Positions 35,205 to 43,661 of a stretch of 64,000 nt of DNA are shown here, piece by piece. The DNA lies in assembly GCF_030864005.1 (NCBI RefSeq), contig NZ_CP132976.1, forward strand, positions 186,001 through 250,000. Direction: 5' to 3'. Below the pieces are notes generated by a model. It saw nothing but the letters and a program-made list of their open reading frames with translations. It made no database searches and was not told the DNA's origin. How positions within the stretch are numbered: position 1 is the first letter of the stretch; each line of letters begins with the position of its first letter. Origin of the DNA: Achromobacter seleniivolatilans. Its GTDB lineage: Bacteria; Pseudomonadota; Gammaproteobacteria; Burkholderiales; Burkholderiaceae_B. Made by a program: the position numbers and the translations under genes.

Positions 35205-36089
35205 ATGGACCGCTTGTTAAGCATGGAAGTTTTCGTGGCGGTGGTTGAATTGGGCAGCCTGACCGCTGCGGCGGCCAGGCATGGCATGTCGCCCGCCATG
35301 GCGGCCAAGCATGTCAAAGGTCTGGAGAGCCGGCTGGGTGTGCGGCTGTTGAATCGCACTACACGCAGACAAAGTCTGACGGAGGCGGGGCAGGCGTACG
35401 TCCTGCGGTGCAAGGCGATTCTTACTGATATCCGAGAAGCCGAGCAGGGCGCTGAAGCCATGCGTCTCACGCCAAGCGGCCAGCTTCGCATTACTTCCAC
35501 GGTAACGTTTGGCTCATTTGCGTTGGCGCCAGCGATCGCCGACTACCTGGCCAAATACCCCGAGGTCAGCGTGGAGCTGGTGTTGAGCGACACTGTGGAA
35601 GACATCGTTGCGGCGCGCTACGACCTGGCTGTGCGTATCGGCGAGCCCGCAGACTCTGGTCTGGTCGCGCGTCAGATAGGGCGCTATCAGATGATCATCT
35701 GCGCATCCCCCGCCTACCTGCGGGAGCATGGCACGCCGAGAACGCCAGCGGATCTGGCGCAGCACCAGTTCCTGGACTTTTCGTACTGGAACCGCCGTAC
35801 CGGCTGGCAACTGGCCAGCAGCGACGGCAGCCAGACGGGGTATCCCGCTGGCCGCTTCGTTTCGAATAATGGTCAGGCGTTGCGGCAGGCCGCGCTGGCA
35901 GGTTTCGGTATCTTGCTGCAACCGGAACTGTTGCTGGCTGACGATCTGCGTGCGGGCAAGCTGGTGCCGGTCTTGCAGGATTACTGGCCCGCATCGCGGC
36001 CCATTTCGCTGCTGTATCCCAAAGACCGGCAGGCCTTGCCCAAGTTGACGACGTTTGTGGACTTTGTCGTCTCTCGCTTTGCGCGCTGA
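35205..36089 (+). CDS. LysR-family transcriptional regulator
   Basis: LysR regulator of 294 residues. The helix-turn-helix is LTAAAARHGMSPAMAAKHVK (about 19-38) and the TTRRQSLTEAG wing follows. The effector domain begins LRITSTVTFGSFALAPAI. It belongs to the CrgA/AaeR-like subgroup judged by NRTTRRQSLTEAGQ. ATG at 35205 was chosen over an upstream frame that overlaps the SDR gene. Divergent from the SDR gene, its probable target. Confidence 0.92.
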   Translation: MDRLLSMEVFVAVVELGSLTAAAARHGMSPAMAAKHVKGLESRLGVRLLNRTTRRQSLTEAGQAYVLRCKAILTDIREAEQGAEAMRLTPSGQLRITSTVTFGSFALAPAIADYLAKYPEVSVELVLSDTVEDIVAARYDLAVRIGEPADSGLVARQIGRYQMIICASPAYLREHGTPRTPADLAQHQFLDFSYWNRRTGWQLASSDGSQTGYPAGRFVSNNGQALRQAALAGFGILLQPELLLADDLRAGKLVPVLQDYWPASRPISLLYPKDRQALPKLTTFVDFVVSRFAR

Positions 36090-36099
36090 CTGGCGTGGT

Positions 36100-36363
36100 T
36101 CAGCGCCGCCGTCGGTCGACCGCCGTCAATGATGTGCCGCTTTTAAGCAATTGATAGATCTGGCCGCCCAGCCAAGCGACTTTTTCGCCAGAGCTGGTAC
36201 GGCATACGCAGTGCGTTTTAGGGTCGAAACGGGATGTGCCCAATGCCGAGTACGCATCAGGGTCTGCCACGAATCGTTCAATGCGATACAGCGTGCCATC
36301 AGGGGAGGTGGCAAGCACATCGGTCAATCGTCTTGCGGTGCCGAGCATATTCTGTACCTCCAT
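36100..36363 (-). CDS. Small hypothetical protein, paralogue of the neighbour's N-terminal domain
   Basis: Protein of 87 residues with no recognised family. Residues 13-81 align without a gap to residues 11-79 of the neighbouring XRE protein: 21 identities in 69 columns by hand count. Shared positions include DV (15-16), DG (22-23), a CxC pair (52, 54), GE (59-60), Trp64, Gly66, Tyr70 and the final TA. It consists of this domain alone, with a basic tail DRRRR. It lies 87 nt after the XRE gene on the same strand and may be co-transcribed. Function unknown; it could compete with or modulate the XRE protein. Confidence 0.65.
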   Translation of the reverse strand: MEVQNMLGTARRLTDVLATSPDGTLYRIERFVADPDAYSALGTSRFDPKTHCVCRTSSGEKVAWLGGQIYQLLKSGTSLTAVDRRRR

Positions 36364-36450
36364 GCGCGGGCCGTCATAGATGCGGCGCCAAAGTCACGCG
36401 GACTTTTCAATCTGGAGCTTGCGGGAAAGAGTGATGTTTCCCAGCAAGCG

Positions 36451-37053
36451 CTATTGAAAATGTCCTCCTAACAATGATTCATCGAGTTGGTCGGGTGTTA
36501 CGCCCAAAGCCTCGGAAACTCGGTCGAGAATAACCTGCCGGGGCGTAGGGCGCGGCCGTTCCAATTCAATATAGATGGAGTGGTCAACGCCAAGCCGGGC
36601 AGCCATATCGGTCGTGCTGATATCAAGATGCTCACGCCAAGCGCGTATCAAACTCCAATCGTTGCCGGTTTTTAGATTGACGACAGCTAGTGGTAGAGAA
36701 CTCTGCCCGACAGTCAGTTTCTTGTGCGGGGCGGGTGTCCTGTGTTCGGTCAATACGTTTTTCCGGGCGCCGCCGTTTCTGCGGGATTCGCCACGGGGTG
36801 TTGTGACGTCGGATTCGGCGGTGAAAATTGCGCCGCCTTTGGTCTGACGATACTGGTTATTTCCGATCCAGGATAGCGTTTCGCCATTGTCCAGCATGCA
36901 CTCGCAATCCAGGTGGTAATTGCTTGGAATGCTCTCAAGTTTGGCAATGGTTGCCGTGGTCGTCGCGTGCCGCACCACCCGGTGCAAGACACCGTCTGAT
37001 GAGCGCACGAAAACGTCTGGAAGTCTCCACGAAAAAGGAATGATGTTCTCCAC
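36451..37053 (-). CDS. XRE-type HTH protein with an N-terminal unknown domain
   Basis: Protein of 200 residues. Residues 1-80 form the same unknown CxC/W/G domain as the adjacent 87-residue protein. A polar linker (about 81-130) leads to a C-terminal Cro/C1-type helix-turn-helix: LIRAWREHLDISTTDMAARL and GVDHSIYIELERPRPTPRQV. GTG at 37053 is preferred because it aligns the N-terminus with the paralogue (VEN against MEV); a TTG at 37089 is the only longer option. The gene sits in a lower-GC patch (two 60-nt samples gave 45% against 67% in accA), suggesting acquisition. HTH at the C-terminus is unusual. Confidence 0.68.
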   Translation of the reverse strand: MENIIPFSWRLPDVFVRSSDGVLHRVVRHATTTATIAKLESIPSNYHLDCECMLDNGETLSWIGNNQYRQTKGGAIFTAESDVTTPRGESRRNGGARKNVLTEHRTPAPHKKLTVGQSSLPLAVVNLKTGNDWSLIRAWREHLDISTTDMAARLGVDHSIYIELERPRPTPRQVILDRVSEALGVTPDQLDESLLGGHFQ

Positions 37054-37227
37054 GGCCGAAGCTAGACGCCACTGTATCCCGCTGCGCAATCAATGAGATT
37101 TGGGGTTTCCCCTCGACTGCCGCAGCAACCTTCTTTCTACTCCAGTTCGGGCTGAAAGATCTTCACAAATGTTCACGAGGCATGACGTGATCATCAGAGT
37201 CTGATTCGTTGAAAAGTGCGCAGGCGG

Positions 37228-38010
37228 CTAGCTCGTGGAGTGGCCCATTGCAGCAACCACCCGTGGCATGACGTCAGCCGCCAGCCCATGCAGGTTGCAG
37301 TGCGCTTGCTTGTCCAGCGGCGTGACGGCGGGGTTGATCTGCACGACCGTTGCGCCCGCCGCAAGCGCGCGTTGTGGCAGCTCTGCCGCAGGGTAGACCA
37401 GCGCCGAGGTGCCAATGCTGAACAGCAGGTCACATTGTTCAGCGGCGCGCAGGGCGGCGCTCCAAGCGTCGCCAGGCAGGCTTTCACCAAACCATACGAC
37501 TCCGGGCCTGACTGGCGCGCCACAGACCGTGCAAGCGGGCGGAGGGATGCGCCGGCCTTCGCCGGGTTCGTCTGGCGCTTCGTTGGCGCAGGTTTGCGGC
37601 GCTGCGCAAGCGGAACAGCGGGGCGCATGCAGGCTGCCATGCAGATGTGCCACGCCTGTGCTGCCTGCGCGTTCATGCAAGTCGTCGACGTTCTGTGTGA
37701 CGACGGTCAGCTCGGGCACGTGGCGCGCGAGTTCGGCAATGGCGTGGTGCGCGGCATTGGGGGTGGCGCGTAACGCTTGCGCTCGACGCCATTCGTACCA
37801 CCCCCACACGATGTCGGGATGTGCCCTGAACGCTTCAGGCGTCGCCAATGCCTGCGCATCAAAGCGCGACCACAAGCCTGTCAATGCGTCGCGGAATGTG
37901 GCGATGCCGCTTTCGGCAGAGACGCCGGCGCCCGTAAACACGACGACGCGCTGCGCGGCGTGCAGCGCTTGCACTAAAGCGGGTGGAATATCGTGATGCG
38001 TGTTTTTCAT
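37228..38010 (-). CDS. NAD-dependent protein deacylase, sirtuin (CobB/SIRT5-like)
   Basis: Sir2-family deacylase of 260 residues. Motifs: VVFTGAGVSAESGIATFR (23-40), TQNVDDLHERAG, HLHGSLHAPRC with the catalytic His, and zinc Cys pairs (CSAC and CTVC). Tyr72 and Arg75 in WYEWRRAQ match the YxxR pair of class III sirtuins (CobB Tyr92/Arg95, SIRT5) that prefers succinyl or malonyl lysine. ATG at 38010 gives the family start; a longer frame overlaps the divergent gene. Divergent from the cysteine-dioxygenase-like gene with 170 nt between. Confidence 0.93.
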   Translation of the reverse strand: MKNTHHDIPPALVQALHAAQRVVVFTGAGVSAESGIATFRDALTGLWSRFDAQALATPEAFRAHPDIVWGWYEWRRAQALRATPNAAHHAIAELARHVPELTVVTQNVDDLHERAGSTGVAHLHGSLHAPRCSACAAPQTCANEAPDEPGEGRRIPPPACTVCGAPVRPGVVWFGESLPGDAWSAALRAAEQCDLLFSIGTSALVYPAAELPQRALAAGATVVQINPAVTPLDKQAHCNLHGLAADVMPRVVAAMGHSTS

Positions 38011-38180
38011 TTCCAACCTTGTAGACAGTCCGATACGCTGCACGCGCAGGCGCGCCCCTGTCAAGCAACGCTTTGGGGTGCGCGCCAGGTCAGTGAAAGC
38101 AACATCAGTGCAGAAGTGTCCCGAATGGTGGATACTATTTTTCCCATCTGGGATTTCTGCCAGCCTATTGGAGATTAGCA

Positions 38181-38807
38181 ATGCCAGAATCACCCGCCGG
38201 CCTGGACCGGCTTCGCAGCTTTATCGCCACTGCGACGCGCCTGGCGGCGCCCGAGGCCTTGGCGCAGTCGCCGGCATTGCAGGCCGCGTTCGCCGATCTG
38301 GTGCGCCATGATGACTGGCTCCCCGTTGCCTGTACCGCGCCGCATCCTCAGTACTACCAGCAGTATCTGCTGCACTGCGATCCGTTGGAACGGTTTTCTC
38401 TGGTCAGTTTTGTCTGGGGGCCGGGGCAGTTCACGCCAGTGCATGACCACGAGGTCTGGGGCTACGTGGGTATGCTGCGCGGTGCGGAGATCAATCAGCG
38501 TTACGTGCGCGAGGCGGGCGGGCGTCTGGTCCAGGCTGGTGAAGCGTCCACCCTGCAACCGGGAGACGTCGAGCGCCTGTCGCCTGAAGAAGGGGATATC
38601 CACCGCGTGTCCAACGCCTTTGCCGATCGCGTGTCGATCAGCGTGCATATGTACGGCGGCAATATCGGCGCGGTGTCGCGCCACGTCTATGATCCGGCGA
38701 CAGGGCAAGCCAAGCCCTTTGTGTCCGGCTATTCATCACCCAGCCTGCCAAATCTTTGGGACCGCTCGGAAGCCGTGCGCGCTACGATTCCCGCGCTTCG
38801 CGGTTAA
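38181..38807 (+). CDS. Cysteine dioxygenase-family cupin (thiol dioxygenase)
   Basis: Non-haem iron thiol dioxygenase of 208 residues. The iron ligands are read as His88 and His90 in PVHDHEVWGYVG and His141 in GDIHRVSNAF, the cupin pattern of cysteine dioxygenase type I. Bacterial members act on cysteine or 3-mercaptopropionate; the two cannot be separated here. ATG at 38181 has GGAG 9 nt upstream. It is divergent from the sirtuin gene and followed by an iclR gene. Confidence 0.88.
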   Translation: MPESPAGLDRLRSFIATATRLAAPEALAQSPALQAAFADLVRHDDWLPVACTAPHPQYYQQYLLHCDPLERFSLVSFVWGPGQFTPVHDHEVWGYVGMLRGAEINQRYVREAGGRLVQAGEASTLQPGDVERLSPEEGDIHRVSNAFADRVSISVHMYGGNIGAVSRHVYDPATGQAKPFVSGYSSPSLPNLWDRSEAVRATIPALRG

Positions 38808-38870
38808 GTGCCTTCGCGCGATCAGCCCGGACAGCGCTGTTCGCGGGTTGCGTCTCGTGCTATGTTCCTG

Positions 38871-38885
38871 TCCTAAATATTAGGA
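38871..38885. promoter_or_regulatory. Putative IclR operator TCCTA-AATAT-TAGGA overlapping the iclR ribosome-binding site
   Basis: Perfect inverted repeat with 5-bp arms and a 5-bp spacer. Its last bases AGGA are the Shine-Dalgarno of the iclR gene (ATG at 38895). The same repeat with the same spacing occurs at 42269-42283 before the target operon. Confidence 0.6.
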
Positions 38886-38894
38886 AAAACGAAG

Positions 38895-39659
38895 ATGGAC
38901 AAGACGCTACTCAAGGGGTTGATGGTGTTAGAGGCGGTGACCGATGTGGACAATCCGCCTCGTACCATCGATGCGCTGGCCGCCCGCGTTGGCCTCACGC
39001 GCAGCAACACGCATCGCACATTGCAGACGTTGATTCACGCTGGCTACGTGATCAAGGACGATGATGGGGGCGGCTATCGCGGTGCAGTGCGCCTGTTTGA
39101 GCTTGCTGCCCGGCAGCTGGCGCAGCTGGACGTGCGCAAGCTGGCCGCGCCGTTTATGCGCACGCTGGCTGACCAGACGGGCGAGACCGTGCATCTGTCG
39201 GTGCTGGACGGGTTCGATGTGGTTTATGTGGACAAGATAGACAGCCCGCAGCCCATTCGCGCCTATTCGATGGTGGGCGGCCGCGCACCCGCTTACGCCG
39301 TGGCCACCGGCAAGGCATTGCTGGCGTATCAGCCTGAAGGGTATGTCGAGCGTTACGCCGAGCAGCTGGTCCGGCACACGCCGTCGACCATCGTGTCGAT
39401 GCCGCTGCTAAAAGACGAGTTGCGCAAGATCGCTCGCGCCGGTTATGCCGTGAATCGCGGCGAATGGCGCGAAGGCGTGGGCGGGCTGGCCGTGACGTTG
39501 TTCAACAGTCTGGACCAGCCCGTGGCGGCTGTGGGGATCTCCGGCCCGCTGGACCGCTTGAGCGCCGCTAGGATGAAGCAGCTGGCGCCGGATGTGTCGG
39601 CCTGTGCGCAGTCCATCTCGCAGGGGATGGGCTATCGCCGGGGTTATCTGGATCAGTAA
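38895..39659 (+). CDS. IclR-family transcriptional regulator of the CoA-transferase regulon
   Basis: IclR regulator of 254 residues. The N-terminal winged helix is IDALAARVGLTRSNTHRTLQ (about 25-44). The effector domain shows TGETVHLSVLDGFDVVYVDK and AYAVATGKALLAY. It is transcribed towards the minus-strand FAD gene, with which its last 92 nt overlap tail to tail. A TCCTA-N5-TAGGA palindrome covers its ribosome-binding site and a second copy lies before the Bug receptor, so it likely represses itself and that divergent operon region. Confidence 0.92.
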   Translation: MDKTLLKGLMVLEAVTDVDNPPRTIDALAARVGLTRSNTHRTLQTLIHAGYVIKDDDGGGYRGAVRLFELAARQLAQLDVRKLAAPFMRTLADQTGETVHLSVLDGFDVVYVDKIDSPQPIRAYSMVGGRAPAYAVATGKALLAYQPEGYVERYAEQLVRHTPSTIVSMPLLKDELRKIARAGYAVNRGEWREGVGGLAVTLFNSLDQPVAAVGISGPLDRLSAARMKQLAPDVSACAQSISQGMGYRRGYLDQ

Positions 39660-41220
39660 CAGGGCTCGCTTGCCGCAACGCGGCGGCAATGCGCCGCGCC
39701 TGATCGCGCGCCAGCCGGGCATTCACGTCCATGGATGTCGTCCAGAAGTACGTGCCGCCAGCCAGGCTGCCCAATACCGATACGCATGGCACCGCAAGGC
39801 CATCCGCGTTTTTCAGGCACCCGGTGTCGTAGTCCAAGACCAAACCGCCAAAGGGGTCGGGCTGTGCGTTGCCCTCTTGTATCAGCGTGGCTACCAGCGG
39901 ATCGCGGGTGCGCTGCGCATCCACCGAGAAACTGGTGGCGTTGATCAGGTAGCGGCTTGGCAACGTAGATGCGCCGTCCGCGTTGCGCAAGCGCGTTAGA
40001 AATTGGCCGCTGGCTGCGTCGTAGCGGCAATTTACGAAACCGGCGCGCACCTGCAATTGCCTCGCTTTGAACAGGGCTTGCAGTTTCAGCGCGTTGCGCA
40101 TTGGGAACGTGGCTCGCCGCGCCATCCATAAAGAACGCCATTGCGAGTGGAAGCGCCCGCGTTCGGTGTCCGGCATCAGATGCCAGATCCGGTCCACAGC
40201 CGCGTTGGTGGCCGCAGCTACTGCCTGCCACGGGCGCGCCGCTTGAGACGAGCGCCGGATTTCGTCGTCCAGCGCGTCGATGGCGCTGGCGCTCAGTCCC
40301 AGCACATCGTCGGTGTCCAGCGAGCCGCCCATCGCAAGCACTTCGTCTTTCAGCGCCTGGGCAATCACATCTACCGACAGCGTGCCGCCGTGGCGGGCAG
40401 CCAACTGCAAGGCGCCGTCCCGGCTTAGTTGGCGCAGGGCAGCCGGCGGCTGGTTGTGCGGACTGCGCACGGATGGCAGCCGGCCATTGCGCGAGACGCA
40501 GAGAATCTGGCCGCGATGTCCGGATTGCTGCAAGGCGGCGACCGCATCCACGGCGCTCAGGCTGGTGCCAACAATGCAGACCGTAGCTTCGGGGGCGATG
40601 CCATGCGCCAAGTCCGCGACGGGATAGGGGCTGTTGAAGTAACCCGGCGTTTCCTGCAACGCAGGGAACGCTTGCGACGGCAGGTTGCCGTTGCACAGCA
40701 CCGCGTAGCGGGCCAGACATGGCGCACCGTGTTCGGGTTCGACCTGCACGCGGCCATCAGGCAGCGGAGCGACGCGTTCTACCCGGCTTTGCACATGCAC
40801 GAGCGCGATGCCCAGCGTCTGTGCCAGCGCTTGTGCCCGTGCGTAGACGGCGCGCATGTAAGCGCCAAACAGAGGGCGCGGCAGAAAATCCCCCGGGGCG
40901 ATTGCGTCCACGCCATAGGCGCGCAGCCAATCGGCGTCCTGTTCGCGCAACCAATCGACAAAGTCCAGTCTATGGTCGTCCCGCGCCGACATATTGCCGG
41001 CGGGAATATTGAGCAGATTGCTAGGCAGGTCTTCTTGGTAGGCGCCGCCAGGGCCAGGCTCGGCTTGTGGCTCGAACACGCAGATAGATAGCGGCGTTGC
41101 CTGTGCCGCATCCGCTAGCGCCAACAAGAACTGATACAGGAAACTGACGGCGACCGACCCGCCGCCCACGATGGCAAGGTCCGCCGCGAGCGGCGGGGAT
41201 ACGCTACGTTGCGGCATCAT
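39568..41220 (-). CDS. FAD/NAD(P)-binding protein (PF13454-type)
   Basis: Flavoprotein-like protein of 550 residues. The N-terminal dinucleotide fold is DLAIVGGGSVAVSFLYQFLL (14-33), with ENLLNIPAGNMS-like segment SNLLNIPAGNMSARDD and a second Rossmann motif VCIVGTSLSAVDAVAAL (about 214-230). These fit the HpnW/PF13454 group, distantly related to hydroxylating monooxygenases. It starts by ATGA overlap with the Bug gene, so the two are co-translated. The C-terminal 30 residues lie within the convergent iclR gene. It may oxidise the imported substrate; that is inference. Confidence 0.82.
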   Translation of the reverse strand: MMPQRSVSPPLAADLAIVGGGSVAVSFLYQFLLALADAAQATPLSICVFEPQAEPGPGGAYQEDLPSNLLNIPAGNMSARDDHRLDFVDWLREQDADWLRAYGVDAIAPGDFLPRPLFGAYMRAVYARAQALAQTLGIALVHVQSRVERVAPLPDGRVQVEPEHGAPCLARYAVLCNGNLPSQAFPALQETPGYFNSPYPVADLAHGIAPEATVCIVGTSLSAVDAVAALQQSGHRGQILCVSRNGRLPSVRSPHNQPPAALRQLSRDGALQLAARHGGTLSVDVIAQALKDEVLAMGGSLDTDDVLGLSASAIDALDDEIRRSSQAARPWQAVAAATNAAVDRIWHLMPDTERGRFHSQWRSLWMARRATFPMRNALKLQALFKARQLQVRAGFVNCRYDAASGQFLTRLRNADGASTLPSRYLINATSFSVDAQRTRDPLVATLIQEGNAQPDPFGGLVLDYDTGCLKNADGLAVPCVSVLGSLAGGTYFWTTSMDVNARLARDQARRIAAALRQASPVTDPDNPGDSPSPARWTAHRPTHPAPAASS

Positions 41221-42182
41221 TTGGCGGCTGACAAACGGACGACGTCGGCCCAGCGGGCGATTTCCTGCTTAAGCACGCGGCTGGTGTCGGCGGGTGTGGT
41301 GGCCACGGCATCAGCGCCGAGCTTTACTGCTGCCTGTTGCACAGAGGGCATCGCAGCGGCCTTCTGCATGCCGGCCGACAGTTTGTCCACTACGGCTTGT
41401 GGCGTACCGGCGGGGGCAAGCAGGGCGTATGCGGTTGCGACAGAATAGTCCTTCACGCCTTGCTCCATCAGCGTGGGCAGATCGGGCAGGGCAGTGGCGC
41501 GTGTGGCGGTCGTGACGCCCAGCAACCGGATCTTGCCGCTGGCCACTTGCGGCAACAGCGCTGGCAGAGTCTCGATCACCATGTCGATCTGCCCGCCCAG
41601 CAAGTCCGTGATGGCGGGTCCGCTGCCGCGATAAGGCACGTGCATGAGCTTGGTGCCCGTCACGACCTGGAACAGTTCGCCCGCCATGTGCTGCGACGTG
41701 CCTGGGCCGGCGGAACCAAAGGTGATCGTGCCGGGTTTGCTCTTGGCCAGCGCGATCAGTTCCTGCACGTTCTTCGCGGGCACTTTGCTGTTCACGGCCA
41801 CCGCCATTGGCATGCTGGTGGCCATGGATACGCCGACAAATGCCGTGGCAAAGTCATAACCCGGTTTGTCCGGCATGGCCGCGTGGATGGCATGGCTGCC
41901 CACCGCTCCCATCAACAAGGTATAGCCGTCGGGGGCGGACTTGGCGACGTATTCCGCGCCGATCTCGCCGCCCGCGCCAGCCTTGTTTTCCACCACGACG
42001 CCTTGTCCCAGGAAGTCACCCAGATGCTGCGCGTAAATGCGCGCCGCTGCATCCGTGGCTCCGCCCGGCGGAAAGGGCACCACCATGCGCACGGGTTTGG
42101 CAGGCCAGGTCTGGGCCAGGGCGGGTCCCGATGCCAGCGCCAGAACCGCGCCGGCCATGGCAAAGCGCCATAACTGTTTCAT
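41217..42182 (-). CDS. Tripartite-tricarboxylate (Bug/TctC) periplasmic receptor
   Basis: Periplasmic binding protein of 321 residues. The signal peptide ends PALAQ and the mature start is TWPAKPVRMVVPFPPGGATD, characteristic of Bug receptors. Later motifs are ENKAGAGGEIGAEYVAK and VPYRGSGPAITDLLGGQ. ATG at 42182 has GGAG upstream; a TTG immediately before it is rejected. Divergent from the CoA-transferase operon and coupled to the FAD gene. Together with the IclR sites this suggests that it captures the substrate of that pathway. Confidence 0.93.
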   Translation of the reverse strand: MKQLWRFAMAGAVLALASGPALAQTWPAKPVRMVVPFPPGGATDAAARIYAQHLGDFLGQGVVVENKAGAGGEIGAEYVAKSAPDGYTLLMGAVGSHAIHAAMPDKPGYDFATAFVGVSMATSMPMAVAVNSKVPAKNVQELIALAKSKPGTITFGSAGPGTSQHMAGELFQVVTGTKLMHVPYRGSGPAITDLLGGQIDMVIETLPALLPQVASGKIRLLGVTTATRATALPDLPTLMEQGVKDYSVATAYALLAPAGTPQAVVDKLSAGMQKAAAMPSVQQAAVKLGADAVATTPADTSRVLKQEIARWADVVRLSAAK

Positions 42183-42268
42183 CAATGTCTCCTTGGGGGA
42201 TGCGGAACCGCATGCGCCGGCGCACCGTCAAGGCGGGCGTCTGACACGCTGGGGTCCTGTTTTATAAA

Positions 42269-42283
42269 TCCTAAAATATAGGA
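42269..42283. promoter_or_regulatory. Putative IclR operator TCCTA-AAATA-TAGGA
   Basis: Perfect 5-bp inverted repeat with a 5-bp AT spacer, 86 nt upstream of the Bug start. It is the same architecture as the site in front of iclR (38871-38885). Confidence 0.6.
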
Positions 42284-42439
42284 CTCGTATTCCAATAAAT
42301 GGTTTACGTAGAATTCCACACGGTGATATGCTGGTCAACAATTAACCGGTGAACCTAGGGATTGCACTAGGATTCATGCGGAATTACAGCGATCTGCGCA
42401 GCGGCGTGAGGCATGATGCCATCTGCATCAACGCGCCCT

Positions 42440-42445
42440 TATAAT
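42440..42445 (+). promoter_or_regulatory. -10 box of the CoA-transferase operon
   Basis: Perfect TATAAT 46 nt before the first start codon. No good -35 box lies 17 bp upstream, which points to activator-dependent transcription. Confidence 0.5.
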
Positions 42446-42491
42446 ATTTTCCTCATCCCAAATATTGAATTTTTATAACGAGAGGTCAGAC

Positions 42492-43661
42492 ATGAATCCC
42501 AGTTCGGCACTTGCCGGCATCACCGTGCTGGAAATTTGCAATGTCGCGGCAGGGCCGTTTTGCGGCATGTTGCTGGCGGATATGGGCGCCAACGTCATCA
42601 AGGTCGAAAACCCGGATGGCGGCGACACGTTGCGCAGCTGGCCGCCTATCTCTGATGGCTATAGCGAGAACTTCGCGTCCTTGAACCGCAACAAACGGTC
42701 CGTGACGCTGAACCTGAAAGACCCCGGCGACCTGGCCTTGGCGCGTGAGCTGGCGTTGACGGCCGACGTGCTGATCGAGAACAACCGGCCCGGCGTGATG
42801 GATCGTTTAGGGCTGGGTTACGCGCAGTTGCGCGAAGCCAATCCCAAGCTGGTTTATTGCTCGATCTCGGCCTATGGCCAGTCGGGGCCGCGCTCGCAGG
42901 AAGGCGGTTTTGACCTGACCATTCAGGCAATGAGCGGCATCATGAGCGTCACGGGCGAGGCGGGCGGCGAACCCGTGAAATGCGGCGTGCCCGTGGCGGA
43001 TTTTTCAGCAGGTCTGTACGGCGCGTTCGCCATTGCATCCGCATTGCGGGCGGCGCAAGCCAGCGGCCAGGGCACGCATATTGATGTGCCCATGCTGGGC
43101 GCCACCTTGGGTATCGCTGCCTTGCAGACGTCTGAGTTCTTCGGCAGCGGCAAAGACCCGGTCAAGCTGGGATCGGCGCATCCGCGCAATGCGCCGTATC
43201 AGGCATTTCGCTGCAAGGGCGGCTACTTTGGCATGGCGGCGGGCAATCAGGCCTTGTGGAAAGGCGTGTGCGCCACCGTGGGCCGTGTAGACCTGCTGGC
43301 TGATCCGCGCTTTACCGACACGAGTGCGCGCGCGCGCAACCAGACCGAGTTGCGTGACATCCTGGAAGCGATTTTTGCCGCCGACGACGCGCAGACCTGG
43401 CTTGCGCGATTCCGCGCGGCGGGCGTGCCCTGCGCGCCGATCAATACCTATTCCGAAGTGCTGGCCGATCCGCAAGTCGAACACATGGGCTGGGTGCAGC
43501 CGGTAGAGCTGCCTAATGGGGTGCAGACCCGCACGTTTGGCCTGCCAGTGCGTTTTGACGGGCAGACGACGGCATTGCGTCTGCGTCCGCCTGCGCTGGG
43601 CGAACACAACGACGAAGTGTTGGGCGCACTGCGCGCAGCGAAAAAAGGAGCAAAGGCATGA
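42492..43661 (+). CDS. CaiB/BaiF family (class III) CoA-transferase
   Basis: CoA-transferase of 389 residues. The nucleotide-binding start is LAGITVLEICNVAAGPFCGMLLADMGANVIKVENP in outline, of which GPFCGMLLADMGANVIKVEN spans 21-40. The catalytic Asp is Asp170 in GVPVADFSAG, equivalent to Asp169 of formyl-CoA transferase. It moves CoA between carboxylic acids, here probably onto the pathway substrate. ATG at 42492 was chosen since GAGAGG lies upstream. It is the first gene of a five-gene plus-strand operon and overlaps the crotonase gene by 4 nt. Confidence 0.92.
   Translation: MNPSSALAGITVLEICNVAAGPFCGMLLADMGANVIKVENPDGGDTLRSWPPISDGYSENFASLNRNKRSVTLNLKDPGDLALARELALTADVLIENNRPGVMDRLGLGYAQLREANPKLVYCSISAYGQSGPRSQEGGFDLTIQAMSGIMSVTGEAGGEPVKCGVPVADFSAGLYGAFAIASALRAAQASGQGTHIDVPMLGATLGIAALQTSEFFGSGKDPVKLGSAHPRNAPYQAFRCKGGYFGMAAGNQALWKGVCATVGRVDLLADPRFTDTSARARNQTELRDILEAIFAADDAQTWLARFRAAGVPCAPINTYSEVLADPQVEHMGWVQPVELPNGVQTRTFGLPVRFDGQTTALRLRPPALGEHNDEVLGALRAAKKGAKA

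Larger units (their letters stand above)
42183..42491. other. 309-bp divergent regulatory region
   Basis: No gene is seen here. It holds the IclR-type palindrome at 42269-42283, a related looser repeat CCTAG-N8-CTAGG at 42354-42371, a perfect TATAAT at 42440-42445 and a degenerate left half of the IclR site (TCCCAAATATT) at 42456. The first part is AT-rich relative to its surroundings, as expected for two divergent promoters. Confidence 0.7.
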
